Positions 34,883 to 44,275 of a DNA stretch of 64,000 nucleotides are shown here, piece after piece. The notes below the pieces were generated by a model. The model was given only the letters and a program-made list of their open reading frames with translations, searched no databases and was not told the DNA's origin. Source of the stretch: Eucommia ulmoides (lineage: Eukaryota > Streptophyta > Magnoliopsida > Garryales > Eucommiaceae); assembly GCA_016647705.1 (NCBI GenBank), contig CM028340.1, positions 11,299,001 to 11,363,000 on the forward strand, in the 5' to 3' direction. The stretch's first letter is position 1; each line of letters opens with the position of its first letter. The translations under genes were made by a program, and so were the position numbers.

Positions 34883-35036
34883 GGCAGCGTTTGGTTTCAA
34901 GGAATTGGAGTTTAAAAAATAAACGTATCTAGAAATTAGAAATAAACTCGCGTAATTTTTTTTATTTTTTTTTTTAAATTACGTGCATTTATTTCCAATT
35001 TCAAGGTTTCAATTTTCTACTATTAAACACTACCTA
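34883..35036. mobile_element. Short hairpin MITE
   Basis: About 155 bp with inverted halves: GGCAGCGTTTGGTTTCAAGG and AATAAACG...GCGTAATT at the left pair with AATTACGTGCATTTATT and CCAATTTCAAGGTTTCAA...AAACACTACC at the right. TAATG lies close to both ends and may be the target duplication. The inner T-run (34959-34976) separates the arms. Confidence 0.5.
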
Positions 35037-35116
35037 ATGTTACTGGCGATAGAGAAGATAGGAGACAATTATACCCGTGGCAACCAATGTAAAATGGAGT
35101 GGTGGAATGTAAATTT

Positions 35117-36142
35117 AGGCCCCATTCGGTTAGTGTTTCCAATCCAACCCAAAAATTCTAGAATTGATGTTTGGGAATATGTTTTGCAAACACAAAACTC
35201 AATCCAACCTAATCCAAAAAATGAGAATTTATTTTCAAAATTCTAAAGAAATGAGGTTAAAAAAATACTTGTTTTTTTTTAGGCAAAAAAACTCAACCCA
35301 AGTAAGGACAAGCTTAGTATTTACAAAATTATTAATGAGTCAAATCCATCCCACTTCATTCCAATTTCTCACGATCATATTCCTTTGTTCTTCCATCTTA
35401 ACTGTTCTTCGCTCATCGCCATCGTTCGTAGTCATCGTCGTCGTCGTCTTCTTCCTCGTTGTCCTCATCCTCCTCCTTCTCGCCATCATCTTCGTTGTCT
35501 CCACCATAAGCTCTCTCTCTCGATTTCGATTTCAACTTCTTTGTTGAAATCGATTTCGATTTCCTTGTAATCATCTTCGCCGTTGGTGAGTCCACCTCCT
35601 CGCAATCCCACACAATTTTCGATGTCGTCCACCTCCTCGCAATCGTCTTCGCCTTCGCCATTGTCCTCACCATCGCCACCGATTTTTGTTCAATGATTTC
35701 AATTTCGTTCTAAATTTTGATTTCGATTTTGATCTATGAATTGATTTAGGGTTTCGATTTCGATTTGTGAATTGATTTAAGGTTTCGATTTCGGTCTGTA
35801 AATTCATTTTGATTTTGATTTTGATTTGTTTAAATTTGATGAAATCAGTGCTAGGGTTAGTTCTTGATTTGGGGATGTTGACTTCTAATTGGGGTTTTGA
35901 TTGAATTTCATTAAATTAATTTTAGGGTTGATTCTTAATTTGAGGATTTTTGGCTAAAACACCTGAAATTAATTTTAGGATAAAATCGTTACCAAACGCG
36001 ATTATGTTCTCAGTAAAAAAAAAAAATTGTCATTACCAAACGTAATTTTATTCTAAGCAAGAAATAAAATTCTCAATCCAACTTAACCCAATCTATCCCA
36101 GTTGGATTGAAAAAAATGGGAACACTAACCAAACGCCACCTT
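35117..36142 (+). mobile_element. Non-autonomous DNA element with GGCCCC...GGTTAGTG ends
   Basis: About 1.0 kb. The left end AGGCCCCATTCGGTTAGTG and TTCCAATCCAACCC are mirrored at the right (GGGAACACTAACCAAACGCC, preceded by AATCCAACTTAACCC). It holds GTCGTCGTCGTC and TCCTCCTTC tracts (35420-35690) and TTCGATTTCGATTT repeats (35515-35830). Products of the ORFs here are low-complexity and not genes. A related inverted copy is at 33371-33985. The GGCCC(C)-type ends and lack of ORF suggest a hAT-type non-autonomous element; the superfamily is not proven. Confidence 0.6.
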
Positions 36143-36377
36143 AGTATCCGTTTGGCAAACTATTTAGAATCCCAAACTACGATTTGAAAATTCAATATCA
36201 AGAAATTGATAAATCTCGTTCTGAATAGTGGGCCAAACAGCTATTGTTTAAAATAAATTCAATTGCTCAAAACGAGGCCCACTGTTCTCGTCCCCATGTT
36301 TCTGGTGAGAGAGAAGATTGAAGACAATTATATATGTGGCAACAAATGTAAAATGGAGTGGTGCAACCTAAATTAAA

Positions 36378-36902
36378 GCCCCGTCTGGTAATTACTCTTA
36401 TCCCAATAATTTTCATCCCTTCTTAGAATTTTATTAGACATAACGTTTTGGGTAATCACTCATATTTTCTTGTTTTCATTCTCATCCCATTCTAAAATGA
36501 GAATTGTGCCTATTTTTTTCTTAAAGTTTGAGAAACAAAAAAAAAATATTGTTTTTAAAAATTCTCATCCCATTCCTAAAAATTAAAGAGGGCCACCACT
36601 GCCGCCGACCGGCCACTGTTGTCGCCGTCTGCCACCGGCCAGCCACCGTCCGCCCGCCGTCCGGCAGCCGTCGCCTCCGGCCAAAACAAAAAATAATATG
36701 TTCCCAAAATAAAATAAAAAAATCTTGATTTTAAAATCAAATCGTTACCAAACGCGATTCTGTTTCAAAAAAAAAAAAAAAATTATCGTTACCAAACGCG
36801 ATCCTACTCTAAAAAAAAAAAACATAATTCTCATCCTATCACATCTCATTCTCATCTCACTGCATGGGATGGGAACAGAAATAGTTATCAAACGGGCCTT
36901 AG
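36378..36902 (+). mobile_element. Related non-autonomous DNA element, shorter
   Basis: About 525 bp. Left end AGCCCCGTCTGGTAATTACTC, right end in reverse AAGGCCCGTTTGATAACTA. It shares with 35980-36080 the text ATCGTTACCAAACGCGATT followed by poly-A and a second ACCAAACG block (36740-36800). The middle is a GC-rich CCG/GCC patch (36595-36690). It sits at the same place relative to the duplicated flanks as the element at 35117. Confidence 0.55.
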
Positions 36903-37005
36903 TATCTGTTTGGCGAATTGTTTAGAGATCTAAAAGTGTAATTTGAAAATTCAAAATTAATAGATTGATGAATCTTGAGAACAATTGACCTCCCTTTGAA
37001 TAGTT

Positions 37006-37882
37006 TAATTTATTTAACTATTAAATGTTATAATTTTCATCTATTTTGGGTTACTTTTGGTACTCAGCATTTCTCTTTTTATTTTCTTTTTAGGCCAATT
37101 TGACTTTAAATTTTAGACTCTACTTTGTTTGCCAAATTTGCCTTTATTCGTTCTTCTGAATAAAGTTTTAAGGCGTGACATTTTTCTTTACATAAAAAAT
37201 TATATTATGAAATTACTAAGTATTAAAAAGAAAAAAATTAAGATTAATTAGAAATTTTTTCCCAAAAAAAAATAAAAATCCTCATAATTTTAAATATTAA
37301 TATATAATGTGTGTGTATATATAAATTATTATACCGCCCTCAGAAGTTAAAAAAAAAAAAAAAAAAGTTACTATAGTTAAGTTTTTAGTCATCCAAGATT
37401 GTTTAGTAAAAGGTCATTTGTTTACGTTGTCCAAATAACCCTGCATGCCATCAAATTTAAAAAATGTCACTCTGTAACCCAGTAGACGTCTCACTCCGTT
37501 ACCACACATCAATAAGTGTTTTATACTAAACAAAGCTTAAAAAATCAAAATTTGTGAATGTTCGAATAATCCAAAAATTCATAAAAAAAAAATATGGTCT
37601 AACTCCCCGCGTCAAAATCCCCAATTTAATATGCATATTGGATATTTTTAGGTTACAAAATAACGTTTGTAAATGTTCACGCTGTGGTGATTTTTCGGCA
37701 GTTTCCCAAAACGTGGTATATTTTTCAAAATTAAAATCGTTTTAGTTTCCCTTTTCCCTCACTATATTTAATACTTTCCATTTAGGCTAATTGATTTCCT
37801 TTCTCCCCTAACCCTAACCCAAGAGCGTCGAACTCTCGCAAATCACTAATTTAACCACAGTACCAACAATGAACAAACCTAA
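37006..37882. other. Intergenic spacer with a telobox-like word
   Basis: No gene seen. Poly-A at 37350-37367. Near the right end is a promoter-like order: ACTATATTTAATAC at 37761-37774, CCTAACCCTAACCC at 37807-37820, then ATGAACAAACCTAAATGA at 37869. Only two CCTAA units occur, so it is not a telomere. The following sequence from 37883 is LTR-like, so a gene start may have been cut here. Confidence 0.4.
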
Positions 37883-39064
37883 ATGATGCGCCCCAAATTT
37901 TAGAAAAAGAAGATGATTTTTAAAAGATAGACAGAGCATTTTGTTTTTGGTAAAACAGTAAAAAGAGGGGTCTTATTAAAGAGACGATTTTCTCAGAAAA
38001 GAACTTAAACCATTTTTTTTAAAAAAAAAAAGAGTCGTCACCTAACATTCAGTTTAAATGGTGTATTAGATCACAAGAGTTTTAAAAAACAAACTAAGAA
38101 AAGGCTTAGGTAATCTTTTGACTCCAAAATACAATCTGACCAAAGATTCATTTTAAAAGGGTTCGGAGCTCATTATGCTCGGAAAAGATGTGAGCTAGGC
38201 ACCCCAATTAAGTCCAAGTAAAATTTAAGTTCAAATATTTTATTTTATCTTATTTCGAAATCTTTTTCTAAAAAATATTTTGGGTGTTTTTGAAATAAAA
38301 TGGAACAATTTTTTTGGTATTTTCAGAAAAGTTCCCCCTCAGTGTGATCTCTTGTTAAATATAAATAACTTAACAAGAATAACCCCAGGGGTTATTTTGT
38401 CGATTTTTAATTTAGGGTTACTTTGACAAAGCCAAAAAATATTTTTTAGAGTTTTTTAATATAGGCCCCAAAGCCCACTATTATATTGATGGTATCCCTA
38501 TTCATCATTTTTATTTAGTCTAAAAGCCAAAAATTGTCCTATCTTTCAACCCCTCTTCAATCGCGTGCCTGTGTGTATACATAGTAGGAGTTTTTGAGAG
38601 GGAATGTCCAAAATAAACATCTTCCATATTTGAGCAACCTTGAAAAAGTTCAGAGCATTCAACTCTTCCATTCCATTCGTCGTCTACTTTCATTGCCTGC
38701 ACCGTCATCCATCAAAACTCTATCTATCATCAGCGCCAACTAATCAGATCCTAACGGTGGCGGCCGTAGTAGAGGTTGCATTCGACGACGTCTTCAAAGC
38801 AACTCGTTCCAGTGCATATTGCAGCAGTTTGTCACCGTTGTGACCCCTTGTAGCAACCCAATTTCAAGCTTTAAAATTCAATTCCAGAGCCAAACAAAAA
38901 GGCAATAAAACCCTAGTAACCAATTTGAGAGAGTTGTTTGAATTTCCCTCTTTTGCCTTTTCATTATTAATGTTTGGGTTGTTGAGATAATTAATGTGTA
39001 GTAAAAATTCAATATTGAAGTCTTGTTTTTAAAAACCATTGTTTTGGGTGAGTATGGGGTTGTG
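37883..39064 (+). mobile_element. LTR-like fragment, probably of a Ty3/gypsy element
   Basis: Starts TGATGCGCCCCAAATTTTAG, the style of several plant LTR starts, and contains AGAGTCGTCACCTAACATTC, TTGACTCC, GGGTTCGGAG and GAGCTAGGCACCCC, an order of words I know from abundant plant LTR families. No PBS, polypurine tract or coding region is visible. 38500-38850 is more GC-rich and reads like a leader with no known protein. The right limit is unknown; the tandem repeat that follows may be part of it. Confidence 0.4.
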
Positions 39065-39640
39065 AGTTACTTCCATTGCATAAGTTTTGTTTTGAATTCT
39101 TAAATAATTGCTGCACAGTAACAATCTCATTATTCAGATCGATTTTTGGTTTGCTATTTTCTTTACTTGTATTTGTTTTGTATTGTGTTCTTGAATTTTG
39201 TTATTGTACAGCAGGAATCGACTATCCGAGTTAAATTTGGATAGTTAATTACTTCCATTACATGAGCGTTGTTTTGAATCCTCAATAATTACTGCACAAT
39301 AACAATCTCATTATTCGAGTCGATTTTTGGTTTACTATTTTTTTCACTTGGATTTGTTTTGTATTGTGTTTTTGGATTTTGTTACTATACAGTAGAAATC
39401 AACCATCCGAGTTGAATTTGGGTTGCTAATTACTTTAATTGCATGAGTGATATTTTTGAATTCTTAAATTATTGCTACACAGTAACAATCCCATTATTCG
39501 AGCCGATTTTTGGTTTGCTATTTCTTTACTTGGATTTGTTTTGTATTGTGTTCTTGGATGTTGTTACTGTACATGAAGAATAAACTATTCGAGTTGAATT
39601 TGGATTGCAAATTACTTCGAATAATTGAATTCGAGTTCTA
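39065..39640 (+). repeat. 181-bp tandem repeat, three full copies and a partial one
   Basis: Units start near 39065, 39246 and 39427; a fourth starts near 39608 and is cut by the inverted copia LTR. Each unit has AATTACTT(C/T)(C/A)ATTGCAT, AATTATTGCTGCACAGTAACA, ATTCGAGTCGATTTTTGG, TTGGATTTGTTTTGTATTGTG and a TACAG(C/T)AG(A/G)AATC segment. Copies differ by roughly one base in ten by eye. Confidence 0.85.
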
Positions 39641-40498
39641 TTGCAAGAAGAATCACAATCTAACCTTTTAAAAGACTAAAGATTAAATTAATTTTTTTCC
39701 CAGGCTAAAGATCAAACACTAATATTTTTCAAGCTAGAGATTAATCCCCAATCTTTTTCACATGTCTAATACACTCAAACTCGCAAATACAAAAGATTTT
39801 TAAGTTTCTTCTCACAATGAGCTTCTACCACCTCAATACAATTATACTAAATTAATGTCCGAAATACTAAGTGATGGATTCTATGTGAGGCACAAATTCG
39901 ATTTAAACAATTTAAAGTGCAAATAGCAGATAATTAGTTTTCTTAAATAAAAACCGTTTTAAAAAGATTTTTACAATATTAGATTTAAAAATGATTTTTC
40001 TTAAAACACCTTATCCACGCAATTAAACAAATAATCTAGGAAAGCAAAATAAATAGCTTGGAAAGATCTCACCGAAATTCATTGAAAATAATTACGATAA
40101 CTCCATAGCGAACGTAAACCGGTGACCAACGCTTTTAGCGCCTTTGATCAAGAACTCTTTCAATAATCTCTTTCATTTTTTTCAACATAAAAATATCTCT
40201 TAGAATAGCCGAAATCTGAATGTTCTTTATTAATTTTTCTTAATCCCGCTGGTCTCTATTAATAGACTTAGAACTAAACCTATAATGACTAGTTTTCAAA
40301 TGTTATGTCCTTAAATAACATTTCAAGACCCCATATATCATATATCTTCAAAATAAATATATTTCATTGAAAAATACTTTTAGAAAAGTGCGATTTGGTC
40401 CGCAAAACTATTTCAAATAAAAATCCTTAAGAATAGGAAGTATTTTATAAATTCAATTAAGAGAATAATTAAATATATAGACCAAATAAAAAGAAAAC

Positions 40499-40562
<64 letters not shown>
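40499..40562. repeat. TA microsatellite
   Basis: About 32 TA units inside the inverted copia LTR. The Tyr-Ile polypeptide on the minus strand is an artefact of it. Confidence 0.95.
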
Positions 40563-40564
<2 letters not shown>

Positions 40565-41079
40565 CTCCCTTGAAAATCTCACTTGAAATCATCAAAATCG
40601 ATGATGAATGACCTAAAATCGAATCAGTGAAAATTGATCACCCTGTCAATCAGTTGCCTGCTTCAACGATCTATTTCATGACCATTGAACAGCTACTAGT
40701 CAATTGACGGATCTCCTAGTCAGTTGACCAATCGGACTAGTAGGATCGTTCTTTTTCCTTCCTTCAGCTATTGTATTCATTATTCGATCAACTGTACTTG
40801 TCGATTGACCATATCTATCATTAGGTCATCCATTTCACTTTCTTAAGTCACAGTTTCGGTTTTTCGACCAGCCTCTTTCGTTGGTTGACTGAATTAACCC
40901 AAAAATTCACCATTTTAAATGTTAAAACTACTTTTTCAATCAGACTTTTAACCAAAAAATATTTTAATGACTTAACACTTCATAAAAATCATATTAGAAC
41001 CTTAAACATATTCCTATACACATAAGATTTATTTATTTTCAAGTGTCATGCGCAATTCAAATTTGGATTGTATTAAGAG

Positions 41080-43209
41080 TATTGATCCTAAGATTTTGAT
41101 GAACAATTAAGTATTGATATTTTGATGGAACTAATATTTAATTGAGTGTTTCAGTGATTTAAAGTTCCAATAATGAAGACGTCAAATTGAATGGATGGGA
41201 AATAAAGATGTCAAGATGATGAGGAAGAATTAAGAGTTTGAAGAAATTAGAGAAAACAACCTAGGTGAATCTTAACTCTTAATATCCCATTTAGGAACAC
41301 ACACATGGCACAAAATGTATTTTATCTTTTACGTGTGTTTTGATTAAGTTAAATTATTTGCTCTTATGTGAAATAAGAAGAAATAATTTTGAATGACTAA
41401 AATGGAATATAAGAATATTAGTTGAGCTAATCAAGAGAAAAAAATTGTTAAAGGGGCAAAAACGTAAAAGAAAATAACTTAAAAACGTATTCAGATAAGA
41501 GATCTAGGCACAGTAGTCGACTGGTGAATCGACTGGACATGGAAGTTATAATATCCTGTATCTCTAAGTCGACCGACAGGTCGACCGGCCAAGAAGGTTG
41601 AACTCTCTGAATCAATAAGTTGATCGATAGGTCGACCGGTGAAGTAGTACTGAACTCTCTCAATCTGTGAGTCGACCGGGCGGTCGACCTATGCACGCCG
41701 CGGCGATGGTTTGGCTGCAAGCTGAGTTAGGCAGTCGACTGGACAATCGACCGAATGCGCTGTTTCAGGATATAGTTTGATCCAAGATTATATCCAAAAG
41801 TAGTCGTTTTTTATTGAGATTTGAGAAAGATTTGTGGGATATTATCTATATTTAAGATATGGTTTATATACTAATTAAATCCTATTAATATGGTTCATTC
41901 AATATTAATGTTTCTCAATTTGGTACTTGAAATAGATTCTATACTTATTTATTAAGATTGAGAAATACTTTGAGGGTTTAATTAAGAGATTTGAAAGATG
42001 TTTTCAAGTGAAATTGAACCTAAATAAAGTCCTTATGATATAAGGGGTCTATAAGAGCTTTTAATTGTCATGACACTTGTAAACTAGCCATTAGAAGACT
42101 AATTACATATTTTTTTAAATAGACCTACAAATTTCACTAGCAAAGTTAATCATTCTAAGAGAGTTAATAATTCTATATCATTTTGAGAGAACTTTTATAA
42201 GAGTTATTATTCTACGATATTGTGAGTTATTCTAAGAGTGATTCTGAAAATCAATTGCGATCAATTTTTGCTAATACCGGATTTGAAACTATATTGTTCT
42301 AATCATTATTTCTGTGAATTCTGGGTGAGATCTTTTCATATTGCTTATTGCTTGATTATTATTTTATATTTAAAAATTGATCTTAAAAATTATTTCTGAT
42401 TTTTGAAGAAAATATTTTTACAAACAATTTCTTGAATCTGATTACGTGCTCCTATTTGCTACTCATGTTTTTGTTAAAATTAAATTTTTGTATCTCACAT
42501 ATTTCTATCACTAGTTGAGATATTAATCAAGTTATTGCTTATCTGGGGTGGTAAAAGCTCCGAGTGAGATTTACCTCTTATCAATTTTTATATTGGTGAG
42601 TTGTGACGGGTTAACTATCATTGGAGATATTTAATCAAGGGTAGTTGGGTTTCAGTCTCTTCTTGTAAAAAGATTATGGTAGTGATTCTTCTTAAATAAG
42701 AATTGCCTTTTGAGTGTTTTGTAAATGTTCCATCCTTATCTGTAAAAAGGATACTTGAAATATTTTGTTAGGTTTTGATTCTTGTGTCTTAGTGTTAAAA
42801 AGAATTAGGTTATTCTTTAGCCTGTAAAAAGTATAGGTTCTTTCTTAGCTTGAGAAAATGATATTGTAAAGGTTGATTCTGAGCCTGTAAAAAAATCAGT
42901 GTGCGAATTTGGTTCCTACCTTTAAAGGGATTTTGATTTTAGTGGGTGCAACCTCCGTGGAGCTCGGGAGACTAGATTAGTCAAGAGTAGCTTAGTGAAC
43001 CAATATAAATCTTTTGTGTGCTGCTATATTTTACTTTGCTATTTTTTATGTGTAGGTGTGCAGTTAATATTATTATAATTCTTCTGTGGTATAAACATAA
43101 TAATTAATTTAGGCATAAAATTAATTATTTAATTTATTCAAGATTTATTCTGATATATTTTTAATTACCCAATTCACCCCCCTCTCTTGGGTATTCTACT
43201 GGGCCAACA
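41080..43209 (+). repeat. 5' LTR of the complete copia element
   Basis: 2130 bp, TATTGATCC to GGGCCAACA. The start is TA where the related solo LTR and copia B have TG. It contains the GTCGAC motif cluster at 41510-41760. The last 100 bases hold TTAATTACCCAATTCACCCCCCTC, conserved in all copia LTRs here. Confidence 0.92.
41510..41760. repeat. GTCGAC-core motif cluster, 5' LTR
   Basis: About ten sites in pairs: CAGTCGACTGG and AATCGACTGG; AAGTCGACCGACAGG and GGTCGACCGG; AAGTTGATCG and AGGTCGACCGG; GAGTCGACCGGGC and GGTCGACC; CAGTCGACTGG and CAATCGACCG. Pairs are separated by spacers with GAACTCTCTGAATC or close variants, which occur three times. Confidence 0.85.
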
Positions 43210-43211
43210 AT

Positions 43212-43223
43212 TGGTATCAGAGC
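43212..43223 (+). other. Primer binding site, initiator-Met type
   Basis: TGGTATCAGAGC two bases after the LTR end; a perfect match to the usual copia PBS. Confidence 0.95.
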
Positions 43224-43259
43224 TAATTTAGCTCGAATTCTTTTGCTAACAAAGATTAC

Positions 43260-43949
43260 ATGGCACACATAGTAGGTACACTAGTTGAAGGGCAGTTTAT
43301 GCACCCACCACCCTTGTTTGCAGGTAAAAGTTACTCGTTTTGGAAAGACAGGATGATAGCATTTTTTCAGGTTACAAATTATGATGTGTGACTAACAATC
43401 GAGGATGGTCCATTCATTCCAATGGAAAATGGAGTTGAGAAGAAGAAGGAACAACTCATTGCTTCCGATCAGCAGAAACTCTCTATTAATTCTCAAGCTA
43501 TCAATATTCTCTTTTGTTCTTTAGGTGCTAATGAGTATTCTAGAGTTTCAGGTTGTAAATTCGCAAAGGAGATGTGGGATAAGGTACAAGTCACCCACGA
43601 AGGGATAAGTCAAATGAAACAGTCAAAAATCAATGTACTTATGAGAAAATTTAAGCTGTTCAGGATGACGGAGAATGAATCGATTCATGAGATGTACACT
43701 CGCCTCAACAATATATGCAACAATATGAGTCAACTCGAAAATCCATATTCTATGGAAGATAGAGTACGAAAAGTCCTAAGATCCTTGACAAAAATATGGG
43801 AGTCAAAGGTGACGGCAATCGAGGAAGCCAAGGATCTTGGCAAATATGATATTGATGATCTTATTGGCAATTTGATGACTCATGAATCAGTAATTAAAGA
43901 TTATGCGGATGATACCGAAAATGACAAGAGGAAATCCTTGGTATTAAAA

Positions 43950-43995
<46 letters not shown>

Positions 43996-44275
43996 AGAAG
44001 ATGATGACAGTAATAATGAAAGTCTTGATAGTGAGCAAGAGAAGAATGTATCACTTCTCACAAACAACTTTAGAAGAATGACTCGGCGCACATTCCATGG
44101 GAAAAGAAATCTCAACATGTCTAAAGTGGAATGCTACAACTATAGTAAAACTGGTCATTTTCAAAATGATTATCCCGAACTGAAGAATGATAAAGAAAAG
44201 GAGAAGAAGAAGAAAGCAAAGAAGAGTAAGAAAAAAATCAATGAAGGCTACTTGGGATTATACCGATTCAATTAG
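43260..44275 (+). pseudogene. Copia gag, broken by a stop and a poly-A tract
   Basis: Capsid protein gene. It starts ATG 43260 (MAHIVGTLVEG, then PPPLFAGKSYSFWKDRM). TGA at 43389-43391 breaks the frame early, where the copia B copy still has TGG. The body has QAINILFCSLG, EYSRVSGCKFAKEMWD, the gag helix text MRKFKLFRMTENESIHEMY and LIGNLMTHE. A run of 39 A at 43953-43991 then shifts the frame; the downstream part (from 44078) includes a nucleic-acid binding knuckle in which the second and last Cys are Tyr (CYNYSKTGHFQNDYPE), then a Lys-rich tail. An overlapping part continues to 44726 with a predicted coiled coil (INTLQSTINTLNEQVVDYKS). Not functional. Confidence 0.88.
43953..43991 (+). repeat. 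39-base poly-A tract inside gag
   Basis: An uninterrupted A run between a Lys codon region and ATTGAAGAAG. In copia B the same place reads TTGAAAATTTAGAAAATGGAGGAAG, so the tract has grown here by slippage or insertion. It changes the reading frame (the ORFs at 43422 and 44078 are two bases out of phase). Confidence 0.85.

Larger units (their letters stand above)
35036..37005 (+). repeat. Diverged tandem duplication carrying one DNA element per copy
   Basis: Left flanks 35041-35116 and 36301-36377 match (GAGAGAAGAT, GACAATTATA, GGCAAC(A/C)AATGTAAAATGG, AGTGGTG). Right flanks 36141-36240 and 36899-37005 match (TTAGTATC(C/T)GTTTGGC, then TTTAGA, TTTGAAAATTCAA, ATTGAT(A/G)AATCT). Unit length is about 1260 bp for copy 1 and 710 bp for copy 2; the difference is the element inside. 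Confidence 0.65.

Noticed and set aside
35164..35679. ORFs of 61-127 codons with Val/Leu or Asp/Glu runs
   Set aside because: Low-complexity products of GTC and TCC repeats in a non-autonomous DNA element.
36528..36925. Two 66-codon ORFs including a Pro/Arg/Val-rich GC patch
   Set aside because: They lie in a short DNA element and match no family.
37807..37820. Possible telomeric repeat
   Set aside because: Only two CCTAA units; too short for an interstitial telomere.
38640..38843. 67-codon ORF in a more GC-rich stretch
   Set aside because: No recognisable domain, no splice context, and the region reads like LTR or leader sequence; not called as a gene.
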